Assembly: GCF_009469605.1 (NCBI RefSeq)
Contig: NZ_SSXU01000001.1
Span: 372,001-436,000 of the forward strand
DNA: 64,000 nt
Source: Zoogloea sp. 1C4
Lineage (GTDB): Bacteria; Pseudomonadota; Gammaproteobacteria; Burkholderiales; Rhodocyclaceae
Direction of reading: 5' to 3'
Of the stretch, positions 6,969-16,082 are shown piece by piece; position 1 is the stretch's first letter; every line of letters starts with the position of its first letter. The notes beneath the pieces are model-generated. The model was not told the origin of the DNA. It searched no databases and worked only from the letters and a program-made list of their open reading frames with translations. Position numbers and translations under genes: made by a program.

Positions 6969-9617
6969 TCAGCCCGCCGGCGGACGCAGCAGGCCGGCCT
7001 GCCCGGCGCGCAGGATGGCCTCGGTCCGGCTGCGCGCGCCGAGCTTTGCGTAGATGTTGCTGAGGTGCCACTTCACCGTTTCGGGCGTCACCTGGGCGGC
7101 GCGGGCGATGGCCTTGTTGGACAGGCCCTGGGTGACGAGCTGCAGGATGTCCCGCTCCCGGGCCGACAGCCGTTCGGGGGGCTCGGCGCCGGTCCCGGAC
7201 CGGACCTCGGCCAGCAGCGCCTCGACCAGCGGGCCGGCATCGGCAAAGCTGCGCACCATCCCGGCCTGCTCGGCAAAGGGCAGCAACGCCGCCACCCCCG
7301 CCACCGCCCGGGGGCGCTGGCCGGCCAGCGCCAGGGCTTCGGCCAGCAGGATGCGCCGCTGCAGGGCCCGGTAGTGAAAGCCTGCGTCGGCAGAGGCCGT
7401 CACCAGCGCGTCGAGCGCCGTCACCGCGTCGGCAGCCCGCCCCTCCGCCAGGGCCAGCACGGTCAGTGCCTCGCGCCAGGCAAGCCAGGTTTCCATCAGG
7501 CTGCTCACCTGCCGGGGCGGCCGGGCCGGCATCAGCGGACGCAGCGCATCGACTCGCCGACGCAGCGCGTCAACGTCGCCACCCCGCCACAGGATGCGCG
7601 CCGCTTCGGCCAGCATCAGCGCCCGCATGCGCAGCCAGCGGCGGGCCTCGCCCAGCTGGTCGGCGGCGTCGAGCCGGGCCAGCGCGGCGGCCCGGTCGCC
7701 CCGCAGCAGGGCCAGCCGGGCCGCGCTCACCGCGTAGCGTGCACATGATCCCAGCGGGCAGGTCTCGGCCACCACTTCGACGCGGCCGCCCATCACGTCG
7801 GCCAGCGCCTGCAGGTCGCCCCGCTCGTAGAGGATCTCGGCCAGATAGCCGACGGGCAGCGCGGCCACCGCCGACTGAGGACCGGATTCGGCCACCGCCC
7901 GGGCCAGGGCTTCCCGCAGCAGCGCCGCCGCCTCGCCCAGCCGACCGGCAATGCCGTGGCCCAGCCCGGACATGCTGAGCCGATACACCATGCCGAAGAG
8001 CGGGCAGCCGCCCGCCTCGAAGGGCGCCGAGCGGGCCGCCAGCTCGGTCGCTTCGCCAAAGCGTGACGCCGTGTGCAGCCCGAACAGGATCACGCTGCGC
8101 GCCATCTGGGCGACCCACGAATCGGCCCGGGCGGCGGCGTCGAGCGCCTGCCGGCCGAAGGCCATCGCGGCCTCGCTCTCGTCGGACAGGCCCGCGATCA
8201 GGCCCTTCACCGCGGCCACCTCGCCCGGCTCGGCCTGGGCCGGCAGGCGTCCGCTGGCCACGTCGGCCTCGATGCCGCTCAGGGTGTCGCGGGCCTCGCC
8301 CAGTCGCAGCCCGAAGGCCAGCGCCCAGGCGTGGGCCAGCCGCAGGCGCAGGCTGCCGGCCAGTAGCGCCGGCGGCAGCAGGGCCAGCCAGCCGGTGACG
8401 GTGCGGATGTCGCCGGCCTGCACCAGCCCCATCGCGCAGGCCTCGGCCCAGGCGGCGGCGCGGGGCGCGTCACCGCCGGCCAGGGCGTAGCGCACCGCCT
8501 CCTGCCACAGGCCGGCGTCGGCGCACCAGCGGGCGGCGGCAAGCTGGATGTGGCGCAGGCGCGCCGGGTCGTCCCGGCCAAGGCGCGCCTTCAGGTAATC
8601 GGCAAACAACGCGTGGAAGCGGAACCAGCCGTCGTCCAGGCGCTTCACGAAGAGGTTCTGGCCGGCGAGCTCGTCCAGCAGGCGGCGGGCATCGGGCTGG
8701 CCGCTCACCGCGGCGCACAGGTCCGGGCAGAAGCGGTCGAGCGGGCCGGCGGCGAGGAGGAAATCCACCCGGGCCGGGTCGAGCCCGGCGAGCACGTTCT
8801 CGGCGAGATAAGCCCCCACGCCCTCCCCCGCCCGGCGGCGGATGCCGGCCATCAGCGCGTCGGCGTCGTCGGCGCCGCGCACCGACAAGGCGACGAGGTA
8901 CATGCCGGCGGCCCAGCCCTCGGTGGTGCGCCACACGGCGTCGGCCACGGCGGATTCGGCCAGTGGGCCGCCAAAGCCTTCGAAGTAGTGCCGCGCCTCG
9001 TCGGCGGCAAAGCGCAGCTCGGGCTCGCCGATGCTCGTCAGCTGCCCCCGCGCCGCCAGGGTGGCGAAGGGCAAGGCCGGCGCGCCACGCCCGGCGAGGA
9101 TCAGCCGGAAGGCCGGCGGCGCGTAGCGGACGAGGGTCTGCAGGGCGGCGAGGAGCGGCGGCGTGGTGAGCGCGTCGGCGTCGTCGAGGATCAGCGCCAC
9201 CGGCACCGGCGAGCGGGCCAGCCCGTTGATGAGGGCCGCCAGCACCGCGCGGGGCGAGGCCAGCGCATCCCGCGCGAGCAGCCGGGCAGCCTCGCGGGCC
9301 ACACCGTCTTCGCCCCCCAGGGCCGCAACGAGATAAGGGAAAAACAGTCCGGAATCGTCATCCTCCCGGTCGAGGCTGAGCCAGCCCACCAGCCAGCCCA
9401 GGCCTCCGAGGCGCTCGCGCAGCTGGGCGAGCAGGGTCGTCTTGCCGGCGCCGGGCGAGGCGCACACCCGCAGCACCGGCGGCTGACCGGGCGCGCAGAG
9501 GGCATCCACCAGGCGTGGACGAAGCAGCACGCCCGCCGACGGGGCCGGCGGGCGTAGCTTGGTCTGGATCAGCAGGGACGGGCGCGGGTCGGCCCGGTCT
9601 GCCGGAAGCGAGGTCAT
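6969..9617 (-). CDS. MalT-like LuxR family transcriptional regulator (STAND ATPase)
   Basis: 882 residues, the usual length of MalT-like regulators. Walker A (ASPGAGKTTLLAQL, residues 53-66) is followed by Walker B-like VALILDDADAL, a long helical TPR-like section rich in Ala/Leu, and a C-terminal LuxR helix-turn-helix (LSARERDILQLV ... GLSNKAIARAAQVTPETVKWHL). Such proteins bind ATP, oligomerise on an inducer and activate transcription. The inducer is unknown. It stands between the acyl-CoA ligase and the fadA gene on the same strand, with hairpins on both sides, so it is probably a separate unit controlling fatty-acid or related genes. Confidence 0.87.
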   Translation of the reverse strand: MTSLPADRADPRPSLLIQTKLRPPAPSAGVLLRPRLVDALCAPGQPPVLRVCASPGAGKTTLLAQLRERLGGLGWLVGWLSLDREDDDSGLFFPYLVAALGGEDGVAREAARLLARDALASPRAVLAALINGLARSPVPVALILDDADALTTPPLLAALQTLVRYAPPAFRLILAGRGAPALPFATLAARGQLTSIGEPELRFAADEARHYFEGFGGPLAESAVADAVWRTTEGWAAGMYLVALSVRGADDADALMAGIRRRAGEGVGAYLAENVLAGLDPARVDFLLAAGPLDRFCPDLCAAVSGQPDARRLLDELAGQNLFVKRLDDGWFRFHALFADYLKARLGRDDPARLRHIQLAAARWCADAGLWQEAVRYALAGGDAPRAAAWAEACAMGLVQAGDIRTVTGWLALLPPALLAGSLRLRLAHAWALAFGLRLGEARDTLSGIEADVASGRLPAQAEPGEVAAVKGLIAGLSDESEAAMAFGRQALDAAARADSWVAQMARSVILFGLHTASRFGEATELAARSAPFEAGGCPLFGMVYRLSMSGLGHGIAGRLGEAAALLREALARAVAESGPQSAVAALPVGYLAEILYERGDLQALADVMGGRVEVVAETCPLGSCARYAVSAARLALLRGDRAAALARLDAADQLGEARRWLRMRALMLAEAARILWRGGDVDALRRRVDALRPLMPARPPRQVSSLMETWLAWREALTVLALAEGRAADAVTALDALVTASADAGFHYRALQRRILLAEALALAGQRPRAVAGVAALLPFAEQAGMVRSFADAGPLVEALLAEVRSGTGAEPPERLSARERDILQLVTQGLSNKAIARAAQVTPETVKWHLSNIYAKLGARSRTEAILRAGQAGLLRPPAG

Positions 9618-9630
9618 CTGAAAACAGACG

Positions 9631-9656
9631 CCCCGGCCGCGATCCCACGGCCGGGG
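9631..9656 (-). terminator. Terminator of the fadB-fadA unit
   Basis: A 9-bp perfect stem (CCCCGGCCG at 9631-9639 with CGGCCGGGG at 9648-9656) and an 8-base loop lie 10 bases beyond the thiolase stop. Read leftward, the hairpin is followed by CGTCTGTTTTC, a modest T-run. Confidence 0.6.
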
Positions 9657-9666
9657 ACGAGGCGGG

Positions 9667-10860
9667 TCACACCTTCTCGAAGATGCCGGCGGCGCCCATG
9701 CCGGTGCCGATGCACATGGAGATCATGCCGTAGCGGGCCGAGGTGCGCTGGAAGGCGCTCATCAGCGTGGCAGCACGGATCACCCCGGTGGCGCCCAGCG
9801 GGTGGCCGAGGGCGATGGCGCCGCCCTGGGGGTTGATCCTGGACTGATCCATGTCGAGCTGCTTCATCACCGCCAGGGCCTGGGCCGCGAAGGCTTCGTT
9901 CAGCTCGATCCAGTCGAGATCGGATTGCTGGATGCCGGCCGCCTTGAGGGCGCGGGGGATCGCCTCGACCGGACCGATGCCCATGATCTCCGGCGGCACA
10001 CCGGCCACCGAGTAGCTGCAGAAGCGCGCGATGGGCTTGACGCCGTAACGCTTCACCGCAGCCTCGGACATCAGCAGCACCGCACCGGCGCCGTCGGACA
10101 TCTGGGAGCTGTTGCCGGCCGTCACCGAACCACGCGCCGCGAACACCGGCTTGAGCTTGCCGAGGCTCTCGACGGTGGCGTCGCCCCGCGGGCCTTCGTC
10201 GGTGTCGCAGATGCGCTCGGTGACGCGGACGGTGCCGCCCTCGCCCGGCACGTGGGTGCGCACGGTGTAGGGCGTGATCTCGTCACGGAAGGCACCGGCG
10301 GCGATGGCCGCGGCAGCGCGCTGGTTGGACTGAACCGCGAAGGCATCCTGGGCGGCACGGTCGATGCCCCACTGCTGGGCGACCTTCTCGGCGGTGAGAC
10401 CCATGCCGAAGGCGATGCCGAGGTTTTCGTCCTTGGCGAAGATGGCCGGGTTGAGGGAGATCTTGTTGCCCATGATCTGGGGCATCACGGTCATGCTCTC
10501 GGTACCGGCGGCGATCATCACGTCGGCTTCGCCCAGGCGGATGCGCGCGGCGGCGTCGGCCACGGCCTGCAGGCCGGACGAGCAGAAGCGGTTGATGGTG
10601 ATGCCCGGCACGGTGTTGGGCAGGCCGGCGAGCAGCACGCCGATGCGCGCCACGTTCATGCCCTGCTCGGCTTCCGGCATGGCGCAGCCGACCACCACAT
10701 CGCCGATCTCGGTGGCGTCGAGCCCCGGCACCTTGGCGACAACCGCCGACAGCACGTGGGCCAGCATGTCGTCCGGACGCACGTTGCGGAACATCCCGTT
10801 GCGCTTGGCCACCGGCGTGCGGGTGGCGGCAACGATGTAGGCTTCCTGGATCTGTTTCAT
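9667..10860 (-). CDS. fadA: Acetyl-CoA acyltransferase (3-ketoacyl-CoA thiolase)
   Basis: 397 residues, typical thiolase length, starting at [10 protein letters not shown]. The nucleophile Cys is in [10 protein letters not shown], the catalytic His in [14 protein letters not shown] and the second Cys in [11 protein letters not shown]. It cleaves 3-ketoacyl-CoA to acetyl-CoA and a shortened acyl-CoA in the last step of beta-oxidation. It follows the fadB-type gene by 141 bp on the same strand and ends at a hairpin, so it is the distal gene of a two-gene unit. A biosynthetic acetoacetyl-CoA thiolase role is the main alternative, but the partner argues for degradation. Confidence 0.92.
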   Translation of the reverse strand: MKQIQEAYIVAATRTPVAKRNGMFRNVRPDDMLAHVLSAVVAKVPGLDATEIGDVVVGCAMPEAEQGMNVARIGVLLAGLPNTVPGITINRFCSSGLQAVADAAARIRLGEADVMIAAGTESMTVMPQIMGNKISLNPAIFAKDENLGIAFGMGLTAEKVAQQWGIDRAAQDAFAVQSNQRAAAAIAAGAFRDEITPYTVRTHVPGEGGTVRVTERICDTDEGPRGDATVESLGKLKPVFAARGSVTAGNSSQMSDGAGAVLLMSEAAVKRYGVKPIARFCSYSVAGVPPEIMGIGPVEAIPRALKAAGIQQSDLDWIELNEAFAAQALAVMKQLDMDQSRINPQGGAIALGHPLGATGVIRAATLMSAFQRTSARYGMISMCIGTGMGAAGIFEKV

Positions 10861-11001
10861 CGAATTCTCCTTTGGGGCAGTGAGGCGCAGGGAGTAAGGA
10901 GCGGCGAGGCCGGCGCTACCTGACTGCGCTGACAATCGCCAGCGCACAGGGCACAAACAAGGCCTCCTAACTCCTTTCTCCTTACTCCTCACTGCAATCA
11001 A

Positions 11002-13383
11002 TCAATTGCGCAGCGGCTTGCCGGTTTCCAGCATGTGCACGATGCGCTGCTGGGTCTTTTCGGTCTTGAGCAGATCCACGAAGAGCGCGCGCTCCACGTC
11101 GAGAATCCATTGCTCCGACACCTTCGCGTTGGTCTCCACCTCGCCACCGCACAGGGCGGTGGCCGCCGCACGGGCGACGCGGTAGTCCCACTCGGAGATG
11201 AAGCCGCCCTCCTTCATGTTGATGAGCATCATCTCGCAGGTGGCGATGCCGTTACGGCCAGCCACCTGCACGGCGCGCTGGACGAGCGGCGGCTGGTAGC
11301 CGGATTCGGCGATCGCCCGGGCCCGGGCCAGGGCCACATGGAGCAGCTCGTTGGCGTTGAAGAGGATGTCGTCGGACTCCTTCGCGAAGCCCAGCTCCAC
11401 CGCCTGCAGGGCGCTCTTGGAGACGTTGGCCATGGCGATGGTCTGGAACATGTTCTGGATGAAGGGGAACACGTCGCCGCCCGCCGCCCGGCTGGCGAGG
11501 CCGGCCGCACGCAGCGCGAACTCCTTGCAGCCGCCGCCCGCCGGGATCAGGCCGACGCCGGCCTCGACGAGGCCCACGTAGCTCTCCAGCGCCATCACGC
11601 GATGGGTGGCGTGCATCACGAACTCACAGCCGCCGCCCAGCGCCATGCCCTGCACCGCCGCCACGGTGGGCACCGCGGAATGCTTGAGGGCCATCGAGGC
11701 CTGCTGGAACTTGGCGACCGTCTTTTCGAGACGGTCGAACTGGCCGGCCTTGCAGGCTTCGACGACCTGCGCCAGGTTGGCGCCCACCGCAAACGGCGCC
11801 TCGTGCCAGATCACCAGGCCGTCCAGATCGCGCTCGGCGCGGGCGATGGCTTCGAGTACACCGTCCAGCACCTCGTCGCCCACCGCGTGCATCTTTGACT
11901 TGAAGGAGATGATGCCGATGCGGGCGTCCTTGGCCGGGAGGTTCCACAGACGCACGCCGTCGTTCTCCCACAGGGTGACGCCGGCATCCGGCGCAGCCTC
12001 GCCCAGCACACGCTCGGGGAAGAGCTGGCGCTGATAGACGGGCAGGGTCGAACGGGGCTTGAGGGCGGCATCAAACGCGCTCCACGAACCGTCCGGCGCA
12101 TGCACGCCCTGGCGGCCGTCGAACACCCAGGCGGGCAGCGGCGCATTGGTCATCGCCGCACCGGATTCGATGTCGTTCTTGATGGCGTTGGCGATGGTCT
12201 GCCAGCCGGCAGCCTGCCAGGTCTCGAACGGGCCCTGCTGCCAGCCGAAGCCCCAGCGCATGGCGAAATCCACGTCGCGGGCGTTGTCGGCGATGGCGCC
12301 AAGCTGGCAGGCGCAGTAATGGAACACGTCGCGGAAGATCGCCCACAGGAACTGGGCCTGCGGGTGGCTGCTTGCGCGCAGCTGGGCGAACTTCTCGGCT
12401 GGGTTGCGGTTCTTGAGGATGGCGAGCACTTCCGGCGCAACCTCGCCGGCGCTGGGGCGATAGCCGCCGCTGGCCAGATCGAGCACGTTGATGACCTTGC
12501 CTTCCTTGCGGAAGATGCCGCCCTTGGTCTTCTGACCGAGGGCGCCCTTGGCAATCAGGCCGGCCAGCCATTCGGGCGACTTGAAGTAGGCGTGCCACGG
12601 GTCGTCGGCAAGGGTCGCGTCCATGGTGCCGATGACGTGGGCCAGCGTATCGAGGCCCACCACGTCGGCGGTACGGTAGGTGGCGCTCTTGGGACGGCCG
12701 ATGATCGGGCCGGTCAGCGCATCCACTTCGTCGAAGCCCAGGCCCATGCGCGCGGTGTGGTGCATCACCGCCAGGATCGAGAACACGCCCACGCGGTTGG
12801 CGACGAAGTTGGGGGTGTCCTTGGCGCGGACGATGCTCTTGCCCAGGCGGGTGGTCAGCCAGGCTTCGAGGGCATCGAGGGTGGCGGGGTCGGTGCTGCG
12901 GGTGGCGATCAGCTCGACCAGCGCCATGTAGCGCGGCGGGTTGAAGAAGTGGATGCCGCAGAAGCGGCTGCGGGCGGCTTCCGGCATGCCCTCGGCCAGC
13001 GCGTTGATCGACAGGCCCGAGGTGTTGGAGGCGAAGATCGCGTCCGGGCGGATGAACGGGGCAACCTTGGCGTAGAGGTCGAGCTTCCATTCCATCTTCT
13101 CGGCGATGGCCTCGATGATGAGGTCACAGTCGCGCAGCTTTTCCAGATCCGAACCGTAGTTGGCCACGTCGATGAACTGGGCCCGGTCGCGGGTGGCGAG
13201 GGGCGCCGGATCGAGCTTCTTGAGCCCGTCCACGGCCTTCTTGGCGATGGCGTTGGGGTCGCCTTCCTTCGGCAGGTCGAAAAGGATGACCGGCACGCTG
13301 GCGTTGGCGCAGTGGGCGGCAATCTGCGCCCCCATGACGCCGGCACCCAGCACGGCCACCTTGCGAATGATGAGTCTGCTCAC
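11002..13383 (-). CDS. fadB: 3-hydroxyacyl-CoA dehydrogenase/enoyl-CoA hydratase, FadN-type domain order
   Basis: 793 residues. The start is a GTG preceded by AAGGAGGAGCAA. The NAD-binding Rossmann motif comes first (VAVLGAGVMGAQIAAHCAN), then the dehydrogenase catalytic His (GIHFFNPPRYMALVELI). The hydratase domain is C-terminal, with both catalytic glutamates (GGGCEFVMHA and GLVEAGVGLIPAGGG). This order is the reverse of E. coli FadB and matches Bacillus FadN. It hydrates enoyl-CoA and oxidises the 3-hydroxy product. A palindromic operator lies 65-84 bp upstream, and fadA follows. Confidence 0.9.
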   Translation of the reverse strand: MSRLIIRKVAVLGAGVMGAQIAAHCANASVPVILFDLPKEGDPNAIAKKAVDGLKKLDPAPLATRDRAQFIDVANYGSDLEKLRDCDLIIEAIAEKMEWKLDLYAKVAPFIRPDAIFASNTSGLSINALAEGMPEAARSRFCGIHFFNPPRYMALVELIATRSTDPATLDALEAWLTTRLGKSIVRAKDTPNFVANRVGVFSILAVMHHTARMGLGFDEVDALTGPIIGRPKSATYRTADVVGLDTLAHVIGTMDATLADDPWHAYFKSPEWLAGLIAKGALGQKTKGGIFRKEGKVINVLDLASGGYRPSAGEVAPEVLAILKNRNPAEKFAQLRASSHPQAQFLWAIFRDVFHYCACQLGAIADNARDVDFAMRWGFGWQQGPFETWQAAGWQTIANAIKNDIESGAAMTNAPLPAWVFDGRQGVHAPDGSWSAFDAALKPRSTLPVYQRQLFPERVLGEAAPDAGVTLWENDGVRLWNLPAKDARIGIISFKSKMHAVGDEVLDGVLEAIARAERDLDGLVIWHEAPFAVGANLAQVVEACKAGQFDRLEKTVAKFQQASMALKHSAVPTVAAVQGMALGGGCEFVMHATHRVMALESYVGLVEAGVGLIPAGGGCKEFALRAAGLASRAAGGDVFPFIQNMFQTIAMANVSKSALQAVELGFAKESDDILFNANELLHVALARARAIAESGYQPPLVQRAVQVAGRNGIATCEMMLINMKEGGFISEWDYRVARAAATALCGGEVETNAKVSEQWILDVERALFVDLLKTEKTQQRIVHMLETGKPLRN

Positions 13384-13447
13384 TTGCTCCTCCTTCAGAT
13401 GCGGCCCATGGGTGAGCCGGCTTTATGGTTCAGGAATCCCGCGAATT

Positions 13448-13467
13448 ATTTGAACAACTGTTCAAAT
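13448..13467. promoter_or_regulatory. Palindromic operator upstream of fadB
   Basis: The sequence ATTTGAAC-AACT-GTTCAAAT has perfect 8-bp arms and a 4-base spacer. It lies between the TetR gene (stop at 13510) and the fadB start (13383), in an unusually AT-rich patch. TetR-family beta-oxidation repressors such as PsrA and FadP bind palindromes of this general shape, so it is the likely site of the adjacent TetR protein. Confidence 0.65.
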
Positions 13468-13509
13468 CTTAGCGCAATCATGAATTTAGATGCAACAGTC
13501 AGAAAAAAA

Positions 13510-14184
13510 TCAGATGCCGACGGCAGTCGGCAGCGAGCCTTCCGGGGCAAGAAAACCCGCCACCACAAAGGGTCGCAGGCGGGCCATGATGCCTTCAGGA
13601 TTACCGGCATCGGCGAGGGAATAGGTTTCGGTCATCCGCATCACATCCTTTCCGGCCATCGCGTAGGCGACGATGCCGACGAAGAAGTACATGCGCCACA
13701 CCACGTCGTCCTGGGAGAGGTGGGGCAGCGTGCGCATGAAGGCCTGGCGGTAGCGATCCACCGCCTCCCGGTATTCAGCCGGAAAGAAGGCCTCGGTGCC
13801 CGGGCCGGGCTCGTAGAAGGCGCGGCCGATCAGTTGCTTGAAGACCTCGCCCGAGATGCTGTCCTTGCGGGTGAGGCGCAGGGCCGACGACAGGAAGGCA
13901 TCCACCAGCACGTCGACAGCGATCGGCTTGCCGGCGGCGTCCAGCTCGAGCTTGTCGAGATAGCTCACCCGGCTGCCGCCGCGGCTACCCAGGGCCCGCT
14001 GGTACACCGCCTCCATCAGCCCCTGTTTGGTGCCGAAGTGGTAATTGACCAGCGCCACGGGCACCCCGGCGGCGCCGGTGATCATGCGGATCGAGGTGGC
14101 GGCGTAGCCGTTTTCCATGAACAGCCGCTCGGCGGCGTCGAGGATGCGGGTCTTGGCGTCTGGGGCGGATTCAATGCGCGGCAT
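13510..14184 (-). CDS. TetR family regulator of fatty-acid genes
   Basis: 224 residues. The N-terminal TetR helix-turn-helix spans about residues 10-58: RILDAAERLFMENGYAATS, then GVPVALVNYHFGTKQGLMEA. The C-terminal ligand domain is about 150 residues long and hydrophobic. It lies immediately upstream of the fadB-fadA unit on the same strand, with a palindrome between, and downstream of fadL. Its DNA-binding domain is close to that of the second TetR protein at 21832-22500, so they are paralogs. I infer a repressor relieved by an acyl-CoA, by analogy with PsrA/FadR-type TetR proteins. Confidence 0.85.
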   Translation of the reverse strand: MPRIESAPDAKTRILDAAERLFMENGYAATSIRMITGAAGVPVALVNYHFGTKQGLMEAVYQRALGSRGGSRVSYLDKLELDAAGKPIAVDVLVDAFLSSALRLTRKDSISGEVFKQLIGRAFYEPGPGTEAFFPAEYREAVDRYRQAFMRTLPHLSQDDVVWRMYFFVGIVAYAMAGKDVMRMTETYSLADAGNPEGIMARLRPFVVAGFLAPEGSLPTAVGI

Positions 14185-14202
14185 GAAGGGGCCAGATGAA
14201 GA

Positions 14203-14227
14203 CCGGCGCCGGAGATACCGGCGCCGG
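14203..14227 (-). terminator. Hairpin after fadL
   Basis: Two copies of the self-complementary CCGGCGCCGG (14203-14212 and 14218-14227) are separated by AGATA and can form a perfect 10-bp stem. It lies 15 bases beyond the fadL stop; reading leftward it is followed by TCTTCATCT. Likely terminator separating fadL from the TetR gene. Confidence 0.5.
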
Positions 14228-14241
14228 GTTGGTACGGCAGA

Positions 14242-15534
14242 TCAGAAGGCCATCGAGTACTGGGCGCCGAGAATCCACACGCGGGCGTCGTACACACCGG
14301 CCACGCGGCCACGACCGAGGGCGGCCTGGTCGTTGTCGATGTGGGATTCACCCACGCGCAGGTAGGCCGCACCCAGATCGACCAGCGAATCCTTCGCAAC
14401 CTTGATCTGGGCGCCGGTCGAAAGCCAGGTGCGGTTGCTGTCGGGCAGGGAGACGAGGCGATGCTGGTCGCTCTGCACCGGAGTCTGGTCGTAGGCCACG
14501 CCGAACTTCAGCTTGACCTGCTCGTTCAGGCGGTAGTTGGCGCCGAGGGCGAAGCGCCAGGTGTCGCGGAACTTGGTGTCGAGGGTCTGCACCGTCACGC
14601 CGTTGAGGGCCCCGGCGGTGCGCACGATGTCGACCTTCGGGATGCTGCTCCAGCCCGTCCAGGAGACATCGCCGAGCATCTCCCACTTCTCGTTGAGGTG
14701 CTGCGTCACGCTCAGGATGAAGGTTTCGGGCAGTTCGACGTCGGCCTTCGCCGCGCCGGTGGTGAGGGCCGCGCTGGCCCCGGCGGCCGGGCCGCTGACG
14801 GACAGGTCACCCTTCAGGTCGTGCTTGATCGACGAACGGTAGGACACGCCGACCTTGGTCGTCGGGCTGAGGGTGAACAGGGCGCCCACGTTCCAGCCCC
14901 AGGCATCGTTGTCGGCCGACAGAGTGGCGGAGGTTCCCGCGACGTTCAGGGGCGTGACGGGGCCCACAGCCGCCCGACGGATGTACTCCACCTTCATCTT
15001 CTGGTAGTTGAGGCCGCCACCCACCGAGATCTTGTCGTTGATCCGGTAAGCCAGGCTGGGATTGAGGTTCATCGTCTTGATGTCGAACTTGATCGCCTGC
15101 GCCGCCCCCACCCAGGGATCGTTGTACTCGGTGACCTGCCCGAACGGCGCGCCGATGCCGAGGCCGGCGTAGAGGTTCTTGGTCAGCGCCCACGACATGT
15201 AGGCGTTGGGGATGAAGGCCCAGCTGCCGGCATCGTTGCCCTCACCTGCCGAAGCGAACGCGCCAAGGCTCGACGACCCTCTGTCACTGAACTTGAAGGT
15301 CGGGCGCACGGCCGACATGCCGACCGAAATCTCGCGATCCTTCAGCTGGGTCATGCCGGCCGGGTTGAAGAAGATCGTGCTGGCGTTCTCGGCCACGGCC
15401 GCCGAGCCCGCATACGAATTGCCGATACCGCTGGCGTTCTGCTCGAGCAGCTGGAAGCCGGCGGCGGCTGCCTGGCCACTGGCAAGACCGGCGGCAACCA
15501 GGGGGATCAGGCGGGCGATGGTTTTCATCTTCAT
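14242..15534 (-). CDS. fadL: FadL/OmpP1/TodX family outer-membrane transporter
   Basis: 430 residues. A signal peptide (about residues 1-25, ending AAAAG) is followed by the FadL N-terminal hatch signature: FQLLEQNASGIGNSYAGSAA, then NASTIFFNPAGMTQL. The rest alternates as a beta-barrel and ends in Phe (QYSMAF), the usual outer-membrane sorting end. The family lets long-chain fatty acids or other hydrophobic compounds cross the outer membrane. Its location between two beta-oxidation units fits fatty acids; aromatic hydrocarbons are the alternative substrate class. Confidence 0.9.
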   Translation of the reverse strand: MKMKTIARLIPLVAAGLASGQAAAAGFQLLEQNASGIGNSYAGSAAVAENASTIFFNPAGMTQLKDREISVGMSAVRPTFKFSDRGSSSLGAFASAGEGNDAGSWAFIPNAYMSWALTKNLYAGLGIGAPFGQVTEYNDPWVGAAQAIKFDIKTMNLNPSLAYRINDKISVGGGLNYQKMKVEYIRRAAVGPVTPLNVAGTSATLSADNDAWGWNVGALFTLSPTTKVGVSYRSSIKHDLKGDLSVSGPAAGASAALTTGAAKADVELPETFILSVTQHLNEKWEMLGDVSWTGWSSIPKVDIVRTAGALNGVTVQTLDTKFRDTWRFALGANYRLNEQVKLKFGVAYDQTPVQSDQHRLVSLPDSNRTWLSTGAQIKVAKDSLVDLGAAYLRVGESHIDNDQAALGRGRVAGVYDARVWILGAQYSMAF

Positions 15535-15608
15535 GGTGTCTCCTCACGTGGGCGCTGTCGTTGTGTGCAAGCCTCGGGCTGCGCGACGTCCCGGGCGTTT
15601 CTGGTTGG

Positions 15609-15629
15609 GCGAATCCGCTGGGGATTCGC
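15609..15629 (-). terminator. Hairpin after the thioesterase gene
   Basis: An 8-bp perfect stem (GCGAATCC at 15609-15616 with GGATTCGC at 15622-15629) and a 5-base loop lie 25 bases past the thioesterase stop and 75 bases before fadL. There is no T-run. It could end the fadE operon or act as an attenuator ahead of fadL. Confidence 0.35.
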
Positions 15630-15653
15630 GGCAAGGGTGATGTCAGTGCTGGG

Positions 15654-16061
15654 TCAGACGTTCGTTTCAGGCGGAATTTCCCGCTTCTGGCCGTTCTTGT
15701 CCACTGCCACGTAGGTGAGCACGGCTTCGGTCACCTTCACGACAATGGGGTGCTCCGGGTTGCGCTCGGCGTACACCGCCACATCGACGGTGATCGAGCT
15801 TTTGCCCACCTTGATGACTTCAGCGTAGAAGCTGACGATGTCGCCCACCGACACCGGCTGCTTGAACAGGAAGGAATTGACCGCGATGGTGGCCACCCGG
15901 CCGCGGGCCCGCTTGATCGCAGGCACGGCGCCGGCGATATCCACCTGGGCCATGATCCAGCCGCCGAACACATCGCCCGACGGGTTGAGATCGGCCGGCA
16001 TCGGCATCACGCGCAGGACCGGCATCTGGTCTGGCGGAAGCTGGGTGGGTTGATTGCACAT
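15654..16061 (-). CDS. Acyl-CoA thioesterase, YciA-like hotdog fold
   Basis: 135 residues, a single hotdog domain. The family signature is clear: DLNPSGDVFGGWIMAQVD, with the Asp of QVDIAG as the expected catalytic residue, then VSFYAEVIKVGKSSITVDV. YciA-type enzymes hydrolyse a wide range of acyl-CoAs in the cytoplasm and may relieve CoA trapping. It is the last gene of the TetR-fadE-fadI-fadJ run, 21 bp after fadJ. Confidence 0.88.
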   Translation of the reverse strand: MCNQPTQLPPDQMPVLRVMPMPADLNPSGDVFGGWIMAQVDIAGAVPAIKRARGRVATIAVNSFLFKQPVSVGDIVSFYAEVIKVGKSSITVDVAVYAERNPEHPIVVKVTEAVLTYVAVDKNGQKREIPPETNV

Positions 16062-16082
16062 GGGGTGGCTCCTCGGATTGGT